Assembly (NCBI RefSeq): GCF_009707545.1
Contig: NZ_WLYK01000005.1
Location: 434,001 to 498,000, forward strand
Origin: Nakamurella alba
Lineage (GTDB): Bacteria > Actinomycetota > Actinomycetes > Mycobacteriales > Nakamurellaceae
Direction: 5' to 3'
DNA: 64,000 nucleotides
Shown: positions 50,876-59,242 of the stretch, piece after piece
Position numbering within the stretch: the stretch's first letter is position 1
Layout of the letters: each line of letters begins with the position of its first letter
The notes under the pieces: model-generated
The model's database searches: none
What the model saw: the letters and a program-made list of their open reading frames with translations, nothing else
Told to the model about the DNA's origin: nothing
Position numbers and translations under genes: made by a program

Positions 50876-52327
50876 TCACCCGGCCAGGGTCTCGTCGAGC
50901 CAGTCGAAGACCACCTGGCCGAACAGCGAGGCGGCGCCGGCCTCGTCGTGCTCGCCCGCGCCCTCGGCGTTGGTGAACAGCACGTACGTCTTCGGCGCCG
51001 TCAGCGCCTCGTAGAGCGGCTTCGCATCGCCGCCGCGGACGTCGTTCTCGGCCTCGCAGATCAACGTCGGGCAGGTGATCCTGTCCGCCAGACCCTTGAT
51101 CGTGTAGTCGACCGCGCCGCGCAGGTAGTCCAGCGGGGTGTCGAAGCCGTGGGTGAGCATGCCGCGCAGCAGGGTGAACCGGATCTCCGACGACTGCGCC
51201 ATCTCCGCCTCCAGCGCGGCGTTCAGCACTGCCGGATCACCGGTGTACAGCTCGTCGCGGTACTGCTCCGGCATCATGAACGCCCCGCGCGGGCCGGGGG
51301 TGTACTGCGCGGCATCGGCGATCAGCGCGGCGATCCGGTGCTCGGCGGTGGCTGCGCGCGGCGCCAGGTACCCGCCCCAGCTGCGGCCGATCAGCGCGAT
51401 CTTCTCGACGTCGACCTCCGGACGCTGCACCAGCCAGTCGATCTGCGGGGTGACCACCTTCTCCCAGTCCGGCCGGAAGTACAGCTTCTGCTCGATCAGC
51501 GCCCCGCCCTGACCGGGCCCGTCGACCAGCAGCACGGCGTACCCGCGCTCCAGCGCCGCCGTGCCGCCGGAGAAGAACATCTCCTCCTTGGTACCGTCGT
51601 ACCCGTCCACCATCACCAGGGTGCGGAACGGACCGTCACCGTCTGGCAGGATGAAATATCCTTCCAGGGTGGTGTTCTCGTAGGGGATCTGCACGATCTC
51701 GGTGGTCCATCTGCCGAGCGCCGCGGCCTTCTGGAAGGCGGCCCGCTGGCTCTCGTAGGACTGCACGAACCGCGGATCCATCGGCGGGGCGTACATGAAG
51801 GTGCCGGCCGTCCGGTAGTAGGTGACGGCGCGCAGGTACGCCTGGTGCGCGCTCACATCGTGGCCGGCGGCGGCGCTCTTGTCGCCGATGGCCATGATGC
51901 GATCCGCGGTGGCGGTCCACTGCTCGTACCAGCTGTCGGTGTCACCGGGCACGATCCGCCGCGCGGTGACGAAGCACTCGCTGACGTCCGCGCCGCCGTC
52001 GAAGATGGTGTCCAGCGCCCGCAGGAACTGGCCGTCGAACTCCGGGTCGGTGAACGCCAGCTCCGTCATCCCGACCGGGGCGAGCGGTGCCGGCGTCGTG
52101 GTGGCCGTGGTTGCAGCGGTCGACGAGGAGGCCGACATCGACGTGCTGGCAGCGGAACTCGCTGATGATGTCGTGGTTGCTGAGGTGGTGGGGGCGGTGG
52201 TCACCGCCGCCGCATCGGGCGTGCCGGAGGTGCAACCGGCCAGCGCGGCGGTCGCGCCGAGGCCGAGCAGTCCGGCGCCACCGAGGGTCAGGGCGCGGCG
52301 GCGGGAGAGCGGGAGTGGGGAGGTCAT
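50876..52327 (-). CDS. Alpha/beta-hydrolase lipoprotein (FrsA/DUF1100-like)
   Basis: A 483-residue exported hydrolase. The N-terminus has a twin-arginine-like SRRRALTLGG and lipobox LAGC (Cys32), then a Ser/Thr linker. A helical domain (about 88-205) precedes the hydrolase core (about 210-480). The nucleophile is Ser316 in GRSWGG, and a catalytic His is likely in GAGEHDEAG near the C-terminus. It resembles FrsA/DUF1100 esterases, often acting on acyl esters. It is third in the operon that begins with the MBL gene and carries a SARP-like box. Confidence 0.82.
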   Translation of the reverse strand: MTSPLPLSRRRALTLGGAGLLGLGATAALAGCTSGTPDAAAVTTAPTTSATTTSSASSAASTSMSASSSTAATTATTTPAPLAPVGMTELAFTDPEFDGQFLRALDTIFDGGADVSECFVTARRIVPGDTDSWYEQWTATADRIMAIGDKSAAAGHDVSAHQAYLRAVTYYRTAGTFMYAPPMDPRFVQSYESQRAAFQKAAALGRWTTEIVQIPYENTTLEGYFILPDGDGPFRTLVMVDGYDGTKEEMFFSGGTAALERGYAVLLVDGPGQGGALIEQKLYFRPDWEKVVTPQIDWLVQRPEVDVEKIALIGRSWGGYLAPRAATAEHRIAALIADAAQYTPGPRGAFMMPEQYRDELYTGDPAVLNAALEAEMAQSSEIRFTLLRGMLTHGFDTPLDYLRGAVDYTIKGLADRITCPTLICEAENDVRGGDAKPLYEALTAPKTYVLFTNAEGAGEHDEAGAASLFGQVVFDWLDETLAG

Positions 52328-52370
52328 CGCAGAGTCCTTGTCGATCGTGTGGTGGGTAGGTGTCGGTGGC

Positions 52371-52895
52371 TCATCGGGACCGGCTGGGGACGCGGCGGTG
52401 CCGGACCAGCGCGCCCTGGTGCGGAACGGGAGCCAGGCGGGACAACGGATCGTCAGATTCCATCGGGCCGAGATCGACCAGCAGGCAGGCCATCCCGGCT
52501 TCCAGCACCGGAACGGCGATGCTGCGGTAGCTGGCCTCCACGCCGCGGTCCGGGTCGACGGGAAAGACGACGGTGCGGGATCCGGGCCGGTCGACGGCCG
52601 GCCGGAAGTAGTACCCGGTGATCCCTGCGGCGCCGGAGCCGAGCTGCACCGGCTCGGCGGGGTGCGGCAGCAGCGGCACCGCCGCCTGGAACGCCACCGC
52701 GGCCAGTTCGTCGAGCACCCGGCGGTCGGCGTCCGGCGTACCCGGTTGTTCCAGCGCGAGTGCGCAGCTGTCGACCACCTGCAGGTAGACGGCGCACGCC
52801 GCGGCGAGGCGGTCTTCGCCCAGCAGGGTGTCGGCGGTGGTCATCAGCCGCTGGGCGCGGGCCGAGAAGAACCGGACCCAGTCGTCCACGCTCAC
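52371..52895 (-). CDS. Truncated hydrolase-like protein
   Basis: A 174-residue protein similar in layout to the N-terminal half of the downstream hydrolase: a helical domain (about 1-85), then the first strands of the hydrolase fold (TVVFPVDPDRGVEASYRS, MACLLVDLGPMESDDP). It stops before the nucleophile and ends in a low-complexity basic tail. It may be a remnant, or a helical partner that has lost catalysis. The GTG overlaps the MBL stop by 4 bp, so it is still coupled in the operon. Confidence 0.55.
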   Translation of the reverse strand: MSVDDWVRFFSARAQRLMTTADTLLGEDRLAAACAVYLQVVDSCALALEQPGTPDADRRVLDELAAVAFQAAVPLLPHPAEPVQLGSGAAGITGYYFRPAVDRPGSRTVVFPVDPDRGVEASYRSIAVPVLEAGMACLLVDLGPMESDDPLSRLAPVPHQGALVRHRRVPSRSR

Positions 52896-54073
52896 CCGGC
52901 CACGGTGAACACGGGACGCCCGTCGGGGCCGGTGGTCTCGACGTGACCCTGCAGCAAACAGTGGTTGAGCAGGGTCAGCTTGAGGAAGGTGCCGAACACG
53001 GGGAACTGGAAGCGGTGCAGCACGTCGACCGACGATCCCGGGGTGGCGGTCGCGACGAGCTCGTCGTACAGCGCGTCGATGCCGATCGGCCCGATCCGCT
53101 GCAGTGTGCCGTCGACAGTCTCACGGAACTCGGCCTCCCCGGCCACCATCCCGGACAGCACCGCGCGGGCGGCGTCCCCGTCCGCCGGCAGCATCGGCCG
53201 GTGCCCGGCGCAGACGGTCCGGATGATCCCGGCGTCCATCAGTGCCAGCGCATGACCGGCCATCCGCGCCGCCGACCGCGGGTCGCTGTCCGCCCAGATC
53301 GGCGCGGTGGACGTCTCGTCCGCCAGCATCAGGAAGCCGTGCTCGGGGATCAGGAACACGCAGCCGCCGGCCGAGTGCCCGCCGGACTGCAGCACCTTCA
53401 CCGCGCCGCCGCCCAGGTCCCAGCCGGTCCACCCGGTGCCCGCCAGGTTCTGGTCGACGGCCGGTCCCAGGTCCTCGAGGTCGGTCATCCCGTCGATCCG
53501 CGGGAACGTCGGCGGGTAGTTGGTCATCAGCAGCCGGATGACGGCGGCCGGCAGCAGCTGCGCGATCGCCGGACCGATACCGGCGGCGCGCCCGGCGCGC
53601 AGCAGCTCGGCGGCGGTCCCCTCGGGCAGCTCGGCGCCGAGCGCCCGCAGCACCGAGGCGGCGCTGTCGTCGTCGATGTCCAGGCCCTGCAGGTAGTCGA
53701 AGTAGGGCAGACCGCGCTGGTACATCGCGGAGAAGAACGACTCCGCCTCCAATGCCGGCCGGGCGTCCCGGGGCAGGAAGTGGCGACGCCGGGCGGCGGG
53801 GATCTCGTCCAGCACGTCGTTGTTGCCGAGGTGGTCCAGGTGCCCGTGGCTGTTCACCAGCACCACCTCCTCGACCGGGCCGAGCTCGGCGGCGCACGTC
53901 AGGATCGCCGCCCGCTGCGCCTCGCCGACCCCGCTGTCCAGCAGGTACAGGGTGTCGGCGTGCCGGTACAGGGCGATGGTGGGGATGTCGGGGTCCTCCC
54001 ACAGCCGGTGCGGGTGGTGGCCCTCGATCACCCGCAGGTTCGGGGCCGGTGCGTCGATGTCGCCAAGAGTCAT
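52892..54073 (-). CDS. Metallo-beta-lactamase-fold hydrolase
   Basis: A 393-residue MBL-fold protein. The metal motif HGHLDH (NSHGHLDHLGNND) is intact, with further ligand positions in QSGGHSAGGCVF, LADETSTAPIW and CAGHRP. About 100 extra C-terminal helical residues follow. There is no signal peptide. It is the first gene of a three-gene operon with two hydrolase genes. Its promoter carries GTGTGAG-N4-GTGAGAG, 22 nt before the ATG, the same as the operon at 60.6 kb. It is divergent from the SARP gene. The substrate is unknown. Confidence 0.87.
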   Translation of the reverse strand: MTLGDIDAPAPNLRVIEGHHPHRLWEDPDIPTIALYRHADTLYLLDSGVGEAQRAAILTCAAELGPVEEVVLVNSHGHLDHLGNNDVLDEIPAARRRHFLPRDARPALEAESFFSAMYQRGLPYFDYLQGLDIDDDSAASVLRALGAELPEGTAAELLRAGRAAGIGPAIAQLLPAAVIRLLMTNYPPTFPRIDGMTDLEDLGPAVDQNLAGTGWTGWDLGGGAVKVLQSGGHSAGGCVFLIPEHGFLMLADETSTAPIWADSDPRSAARMAGHALALMDAGIIRTVCAGHRPMLPADGDAARAVLSGMVAGEAEFRETVDGTLQRIGPIGIDALYDELVATATPGSSVDVLHRFQFPVFGTFLKLTLLNHCLLQGHVETTGPDGRPVFTVAG

Positions 54074-54095
54074 GGCAGCACCGTGCCGGGCCGTC

Positions 54096-54113
54096 CTCTC
54101 ACGGTCCTCACAC
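54096..54113 (-). promoter_or_regulatory. SARP-type direct repeat, MBL operon/SARP promoter
   Basis: On the - strand GTGTGAG (54113-54107) and GTGAGAG (54102-54096) form a direct repeat with an 11-bp period. Then come 10 nt, a CACGGT -10-like hexamer, 6 nt and the MBL ATG. SARP proteins are known to bind heptamer repeats with 11-bp period about 8-10 bp before the -10. The site also lies 62 bp upstream of the divergent SARP gene, so it may serve both. Confidence 0.7.
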
Positions 54114-54175
54114 GGCCTCGGCCGGGTAAAGGGGCCTGTACCTGAGCCATTCAAGGTCGTCCCTAAGGTGATCAG

Positions 54176-57019
54176 GTGCGACTCCACGACCTCGGGCCGA
54201 TCTCGATCGAGACGGCGGGTGTGTCGCGCCCCTTGGCCGGCCGCCGGGTGGAGGCCGTGCTGGCGGCGCTGCTGGTGCGGCGCGGCGAGATCGTCAGCAC
54301 GGACTGGCTGATCGACGCGGTGTGGGGCGAGGACCCACCGCCCCGCGCGGCGGCAGCGCTGGACACGCTGATCTGGCGGCTGCGCCGGTTCCTGGAGCCG
54401 CAGCGACCGGCAAGATCTCCGTCGACGGTGCTGCGCACCGAGGATCCCGGCTTCCGGCTGCTGCTGCACACCGACCAGGTGGACTCGGCCGTGCTGGCCG
54501 CCTACGCGGACAGGCTGGGGACCGGCGGTGACCCCGCACAACGGGTGGCGGAGTCGGCGGCCGTGCTGGACCTCTGGCGCGGCAATCCCTACGAGACCGT
54601 CGCCGACACCGGGTGGCTCGACCCGGTCCGCACCCGCCTCGCCGAGCAGCGGCTGGCCGTCCTGCAGGACCGCATCGACGCATTGCTGGAGACGGGTCAG
54701 CCGGAGCGGGCGGTCACCGAGTTGGTGCCGGTGATCGCCGAGCACCCGTTCGTCGAGCGGCTGCGGGAGCAGCGGGTGCTCGGCCTGCAGCGGGCCGGGC
54801 GACCGGCCGATGCGGTGGCCGCCTACCGCGAGTACGCGGAGCTGTTGGACGCGGAGCTGGGTGCCGCGCCGGGCGGTGATCTGCAGGCGCTGGTCGGACG
54901 GCTCGGCCGCGCGGCTCCCGTGGCCACGACAACCACTGCGGTGTATGCGGTCCCGCACCGTCGCACCTCGATGCTGGGTCGGGCCGACGACCTCGCCGCG
55001 GTGCGGCACGGGCTGCGCCGGCAGCGCCAGGTCAGCGTCGTCGGGCCGGTCGGCTGCGGGAAAACCAGATTGTCCATCGCGGTAGCGGAGGCGCTGCGGC
55101 TGGATTACGCCGACGGGGTCGTCTTCGTCGACCTGACCGATCTGACCGGTGCCGAGCCGGCGGACGCGGTGGCCGGCCGGGTGCAGGAGGCCCTGCAGAT
55201 CCCGGCCGATCCGCAGGTACCGCCCGTCGCTGCCGTCGCCGCGTTCACCGCCGACCGGCAGGTGCTGGTCGTCCTCGACAACTGCGAGCAGGTCACCGCG
55301 GCCGCGGCGGAGATCACCCGGACCGTCCTGGCCGGTGACCGCGCGGCAGTGCTGGCCACCAGCCGGCAGCCGCTCGACCTGCACGGCGAGCTGGTGCACG
55401 TACTGCGTCCACTCCCGCTGCCGCACAGCGCATCTCCGGCCGACCTCGCCGGCAGCCCGGCCGCGGCGCTGCTGGTCGAGCGGCTCGCCGAGGAACGTCC
55501 GACGGCGGATCTGGAGGAGGCCGAGCGGGCGGCGGTGCTCCGGATCTGCACGGCGACGGACGGGCTGCCATTGGGCATCGAGCTGGCCGCGGCGCTGCGG
55601 CCGGTGCTCCAGCTGCACGAGATCGCCGACGCGCTGGACGGCAACCAGATGGGCCTGCGCCGGCCCGGCCGGAACCTGCGCGACGCGTCCCGTGCGGAGG
55701 CCACGCTGCGCGACTCCATCGACTGGAGCCACGGGCTGCTCACCGGCGACGAGCGGGTGGTGCACCGCCGGTTGTCCGTGCTGCCACCGGGTTTCACCCT
55801 GGAATCGGCGGCAGCGGTGTGCAGCGACGACGAGCTGACGGCCGAGGAGGTGCCGCATGCGGTCGCCGGCCTGAGCTTCCGCTCGCTGCTGGTGGCGGTC
55901 GGCCCGTACCGCCCCGGCGGTCCGTCCGTGTTCCGGCAGCTGGTGCCGATCCGGGAGCACGCCGGCGACCAGCTGCGTACGGCAGGGGAATCAGGTGCCG
56001 TCACCGACCGCCGGGATCGCTGGGTGCGCTCGCTGCTGATGGCCGGACCGCGCCCGGGTCAGTCCGGGCAGGCGGAGCACTACCTGCACATCGACGACCA
56101 CCTGCGGGCCGTCACCGCCTCGCTCGGCGACCGGCTGGCCGAAACCGTCGACGACGCCGACGTTCTCGCGCTCTGCCGACTGCTGCCGTACTGGCTGGAC
56201 CGGATGATCGGCGCCGATGCGGTCCGGCTGGCCACCGCCGTCCGCAAGGCCGTCGGGCCGGCGAACAGCGCGGTGGCCCGAGCGCTCGCGGTGGCGGTGC
56301 ACGGCTGTGTGCTGGCGGCAAACCAGGAGGTTGCGGAGGTGAGAGCCGAACTGGTCGAAGCTGTCTCGGACCTGACAGCGTCGGCCACGGAAGACCTGCC
56401 GCGGGAGACGCGCCGACTGATCGGTGACACGCTGACCATGGTCACCGCCTGCTGCTGGGTCGGCGACGACTACGAACTCGCCGCCATGGCCGCCGATGCC
56501 GCCGCCGGGCACGGTACGGCGCTGCAGGACGACCACATCGCTGTGGTGGCAGCGGTCTTCGCGTCCTCGCTGCAGCTCTTCAGCGATCCCGGCGCGGCCC
56601 GGTCCGAGGCGACGGTGCTGGTCGAGCGGGCCGGCGAGGTGGGCAACAACCTGGCCGCGTTGATGGCTACCGTCACCCTCTCGGTCGCCGCGCTGCTGGA
56701 CGGCGACGGCCCGGCCGGCCTGGGCTGGACCGACCGGACCCTGCGCCTGCACGAGACCCTCGGCGTGTGGAACATCGCCGACACCCTGGAGACCCGGGGC
56801 AACCACTACGTCAACGCGGGCATGCCGGTGGAAGCCCTCCGCTGCTACGGCGCTTCCCACCTGCAGAACTCCCGCGTCGGCCGGACCTGGCCCCGGCATC
56901 CCGGGACCGCCGAGAAGCTCGACGGTCTCCGGGACACTCTGTCCTCCAATGACTTCCAGGATGCCTGGGCCAGCGGGGAGCGGCTGGGTGCGGACAACCT
57001 GGTGGAGGGCTGGCTGTAG
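54176..57019 (+). CDS. SARP (AfsR-like) transcriptional activator with ATPase
   Basis: A 947-residue regulator. The N-terminal winged-helix DNA-binding domain (about 1-95: RRVEAVLAALLVRRGEIVSTDWLIDAVWGEDPP) and BTAD (about 100-245) define a SARP. Next is an NB-ARC/AAA-like ATPase (Walker A VGPVGCGKT near 295, Walker B LVVLDNCEQ near 365) and a long helical C-terminal region. The GTG lies 6 nt after a TAAGGT box, so it is probably leaderless. The stop TAG lies inside the terminal repeat of a MITE, so the original C-terminus may have been longer. It probably activates the two flanking operons that carry the 11-bp-period box. Confidence 0.92.
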   Translation: MRLHDLGPISIETAGVSRPLAGRRVEAVLAALLVRRGEIVSTDWLIDAVWGEDPPPRAAAALDTLIWRLRRFLEPQRPARSPSTVLRTEDPGFRLLLHTDQVDSAVLAAYADRLGTGGDPAQRVAESAAVLDLWRGNPYETVADTGWLDPVRTRLAEQRLAVLQDRIDALLETGQPERAVTELVPVIAEHPFVERLREQRVLGLQRAGRPADAVAAYREYAELLDAELGAAPGGDLQALVGRLGRAAPVATTTTAVYAVPHRRTSMLGRADDLAAVRHGLRRQRQVSVVGPVGCGKTRLSIAVAEALRLDYADGVVFVDLTDLTGAEPADAVAGRVQEALQIPADPQVPPVAAVAAFTADRQVLVVLDNCEQVTAAAAEITRTVLAGDRAAVLATSRQPLDLHGELVHVLRPLPLPHSASPADLAGSPAAALLVERLAEERPTADLEEAERAAVLRICTATDGLPLGIELAAALRPVLQLHEIADALDGNQMGLRRPGRNLRDASRAEATLRDSIDWSHGLLTGDERVVHRRLSVLPPGFTLESAAAVCSDDELTAEEVPHAVAGLSFRSLLVAVGPYRPGGPSVFRQLVPIREHAGDQLRTAGESGAVTDRRDRWVRSLLMAGPRPGQSGQAEHYLHIDDHLRAVTASLGDRLAETVDDADVLALCRLLPYWLDRMIGADAVRLATAVRKAVGPANSAVARALAVAVHGCVLAANQEVAEVRAELVEAVSDLTASATEDLPRETRRLIGDTLTMVTACCWVGDDYELAAMAADAAAGHGTALQDDHIAVVAAVFASSLQLFSDPGAARSEATVLVERAGEVGNNLAALMATVTLSVAALLDGDGPAGLGWTDRTLRLHETLGVWNIADTLETRGNHYVNAGMPVEALRCYGASHLQNSRVGRTWPRHPGTAEKLDGLRDTLSSNDFQDAWASGERLGADNLVEGWL

Positions 57020-57191
57020 GGCGTGTCTCCCAACCCCGAATCTGCTGCACAACGCCCTGAAAACAGTCGGATGCGTAAACTGGTGTTTGCCAGGTCGGAA
57101 AGCCAACCAGGATTCCCAGCTCCTCGACCCCCTTGCCGACGGCCCAACAGGACGTCGCTCGCGACGATCCGGGATTGAGAGACACGCCCTA
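57017..57191. mobile_element. 175-bp MITE supplying stop codons to both neighbours
   Basis: The ends TAGGGCGTGTCTC (from 57017) and GAGACACGCCCTA (to 57191) are inverted repeats. The match extends to about 26 bp with four mismatches. TA at both edges fits a TA target duplication. The interior encodes nothing. The left edge provides the TAG of the SARP gene and the right edge the TAG of the convergent secreted-protein gene. No transposase for it is present in the window. Confidence 0.8.
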
Positions 57192-58199
57192 GCAGTCGCC
57201 GATCCCCTGCGCGGCCAGTTCGGTCGGCGTGGCCGGCCGGACCGATACGGTCGAGGCGTCCGCAGTGGTGCCGGTGCCGTCGCGCAGGGTCTCGAACACG
57301 GTGCCGGTCATCCGCCAGGAGCTGTTCGCCGAGGCGATCGTGTACGTCCCGGTGTACCGCCAGACCGGCACCTCCAGCGCCGAGTGGTAGGCCCACAGCG
57401 GTGGCACGGTGAACTTGACGGAGGAGGACACCTCCTGCCGGGTGCCGGACACCTGTCCGTACCGGGCGGTGATGGCCACCGTGAATGCCTCGAGCACCTC
57501 GGCTTTCGCGGTCTCGCTCACCTCCCAGCGGGAGGAGACGTCCTCGGAGGTCAGCCGTAGCACCTCCTCGGTGAGCGGGTCGCAGCTGCCGTTGATGTCG
57601 TCGGTCAGCGGCATCTCGGAAAAGCTCGCGGTGCGTGGAGCGTCCAGGACGAACGTGCAGACGTGACCGTCCCGTGCGCACAGTGCCCCGATCAACTTCT
57701 GCTGGTCGACCGGGTCCAAGTTCGCGCTCTCGACGACGGTGCCGGGCGGGTCGAGGATCTCGACGTCGGTGCCGTTCTGATTGCCGGGTGCGATCAGTTC
57801 ACCGCTGACTATCCAGGACGCCACACCGACGCTCATCTCCAGCAGCAGTTCGGCGGAGCCCACCGGATCGCCACCGGACTCCTTCAGCAGGTCCCAGGAG
57901 GTCAGGACGTCGTTGTTCCTCCCGTCGTTGTCGATCTCGATCCTGATCGACTCGCCGGGACCGAGTTCGAAGGCACTGCGGGGGATCTCGAGGTTCTGCG
58001 GAACGTCGGTGCCGGGCAGCTTCTGCTGCCAGCCCTTGTACAGCAGGGTGTAGTGGCTCAGGTTGACGATGTCGAAGCCCTTGGTGGCCGCGGCCGCCGC
58101 GCGTGGTGCGGGTGCTGCGGTTGCCGCCCCCTGCGTGAGCAGCATGGTGAGCAGTACGCCGAAAGCGGTCAGCAGTCGGCAGGTCGGAGTCAGCCGCAT
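57189..58199 (-). CDS. Secreted protein of unknown family (paralogue B)
   Basis: A 336-residue exported protein with a signal peptide (about 1-29, ending QGAATAAP). The mature part begins KGFDIVNLSHYTLLY, then ESIRIEIDNDGRNNDVLTSWDLL, and has Cys pairs in LCARDGHVC. It is a paralogue of the gene just upstream: both share (K/R)GFxIxN, NNDVLTxW/ENDVLTTW, VxVLDPPxT, LCARDG/LCAEDG and a W-rich VPVWRYTGTYTI/YPVWRSNGTFQI strand. The ATG lies inside the end of that gene (10-bp overlap). The stop is provided by the MITE. No family was recognised. Confidence 0.75.
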   Translation of the reverse strand: MRLTPTCRLLTAFGVLLTMLLTQGAATAAPAPRAAAAATKGFDIVNLSHYTLLYKGWQQKLPGTDVPQNLEIPRSAFELGPGESIRIEIDNDGRNNDVLTSWDLLKESGGDPVGSAELLLEMSVGVASWIVSGELIAPGNQNGTDVEILDPPGTVVESANLDPVDQQKLIGALCARDGHVCTFVLDAPRTASFSEMPLTDDINGSCDPLTEEVLRLTSEDVSSRWEVSETAKAEVLEAFTVAITARYGQVSGTRQEVSSSVKFTVPPLWAYHSALEVPVWRYTGTYTIASANSSWRMTGTVFETLRDGTGTTADASTVSVRPATPTELAAQGIGDC

Positions 58200-59242
58200 G
58201 ATGCCCCCAGGTTCGCGAGATCGTCGGTGGCAATGGTGGTCTGCCGAGGTGCGGCGGCCTGGCTCTTCTTGCCACCGGGCCGCGGGGTGTCGATGGTCAT
58301 GTGCACCAGCCAGGTGGTGTTGCCGAGCAGGATCTGGAAGGTGCCGTTCGACCGCCACACCGGGTAGGTGACCTGCCACCAGCCGATCCGGCCGGGTTCC
58401 AGGGTGGTCGCGCCGGTGGCCTTCACGGAGGTGACGTCGGTCTGGGTGCCGCCGGTCGAGACCTTCGTCGAGGTGTTGATCAGGTCGAGCAGCTTGGTGT
58501 CCATGGTGACCGACACGTCCCAGCTGGTGGAGAACGTGCGGGTGGTGTTGTTGCTCAGCGTCATGGTGACCTTGTCGCAGGTCAGGTTCCGGTACGGACC
58601 GTCGACGACCACCGGTACGGTCGTCTCCTGCGGACGCCCGGCGGAGGTGAACTGGCAGCGGGACCCGTCCTCGGCGCACAGCCGGCGGGCCAGCTCGGCC
58701 CCGTCCGCCTGGCTCATCGTCGCCCCGGCCCCCGAACCGGTGGTGACCTCGGTGGTGGTGTTCGGCGGGTCCAGCACGTAGACGTCCTGGGACTGCGTGT
58801 TCACCACGAGACCGGCCGGTACTGCGCCCACCTCGCTGTATCGCACGCTCGCCTGCACGGACAGGGTGAGGTCGAAGGTGGCGCCGGTCGGTGTGTTGTC
58901 CTTATCCAGGACGGCCCACGTGGTGAGCACGTCGTTCTCCCGCGCGACACTGTCCAGTTCGAAGTGGCCCTGCTCGCCGCCCGCCAGCTGCCAGCCGGTC
59001 GGCAGCAGCTCCAGGTTCGGCGGCGGGTTGTTGCCGACGCTCTTGGCGGCGGTCAGCTGCAACGTCTTGCTGGACCAGTTGTGGATCCAGAAGCCGCGGG
59101 TCGCTGCGCTCGTGCCGGCCGCGTTCACGCTCCCGCCGGCCGGCGCCGGTTCGGGGGCGGCCGCCCGGGCGGTCATCGGCGACAGGGCGGCCAGCACCAC
59201 AAGGATGCCGGTCACCGCCGTCGCTCTCCTGCGGTGTCTCAT
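58190..59242 (-). CDS. Secreted protein of unknown family (paralogue A)
   Basis: A 350-residue exported protein with a signal peptide (about 1-28, ending SPMTARAAA). The mature protein is beta-rich: RGFWIHNWSSKTLQLTAAKS, then EQGHFELDSVARENDVLTTW, VYVLDPPNTTTEV and LCAEDGSRCQF, then WDVSVTMDTKLLD and a C-terminal WWQVTYPVWRSNGTFQILLGN. The overall feel (surface strand pairs, NDVLTTW) recalls secreted beta-sandwich proteins, but no family is certain. It overlaps the upstream pseudo-beta-lactamase gene by 4 bp (ATGA) and paralogue B by 10 bp. Confidence 0.75.
   Translation of the reverse strand: MRHRRRATAVTGILVVLAALSPMTARAAAPEPAPAGGSVNAAGTSAATRGFWIHNWSSKTLQLTAAKSVGNNPPPNLELLPTGWQLAGGEQGHFELDSVARENDVLTTWAVLDKDNTPTGATFDLTLSVQASVRYSEVGAVPAGLVVNTQSQDVYVLDPPNTTTEVTTGSGAGATMSQADGAELARRLCAEDGSRCQFTSAGRPQETTVPVVVDGPYRNLTCDKVTMTLSNNTTRTFSTSWDVSVTMDTKLLDLINTSTKVSTGGTQTDVTSVKATGATTLEPGRIGWWQVTYPVWRSNGTFQILLGNTTWLVHMTIDTPRPGGKKSQAAAPRQTTIATDDLANLGASCG

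Noticed and set aside
52331-52370. Terminator between the two hydrolase genes
   Set aside because: No convincing stem was found; the genes probably stay in one operon.
52892-55960. 1022-residue - strand ORF
   Set aside because: Its first 630 residues are antisense of the SARP gene. Only the last 393 residues (MBL fold, from 54073) are real.
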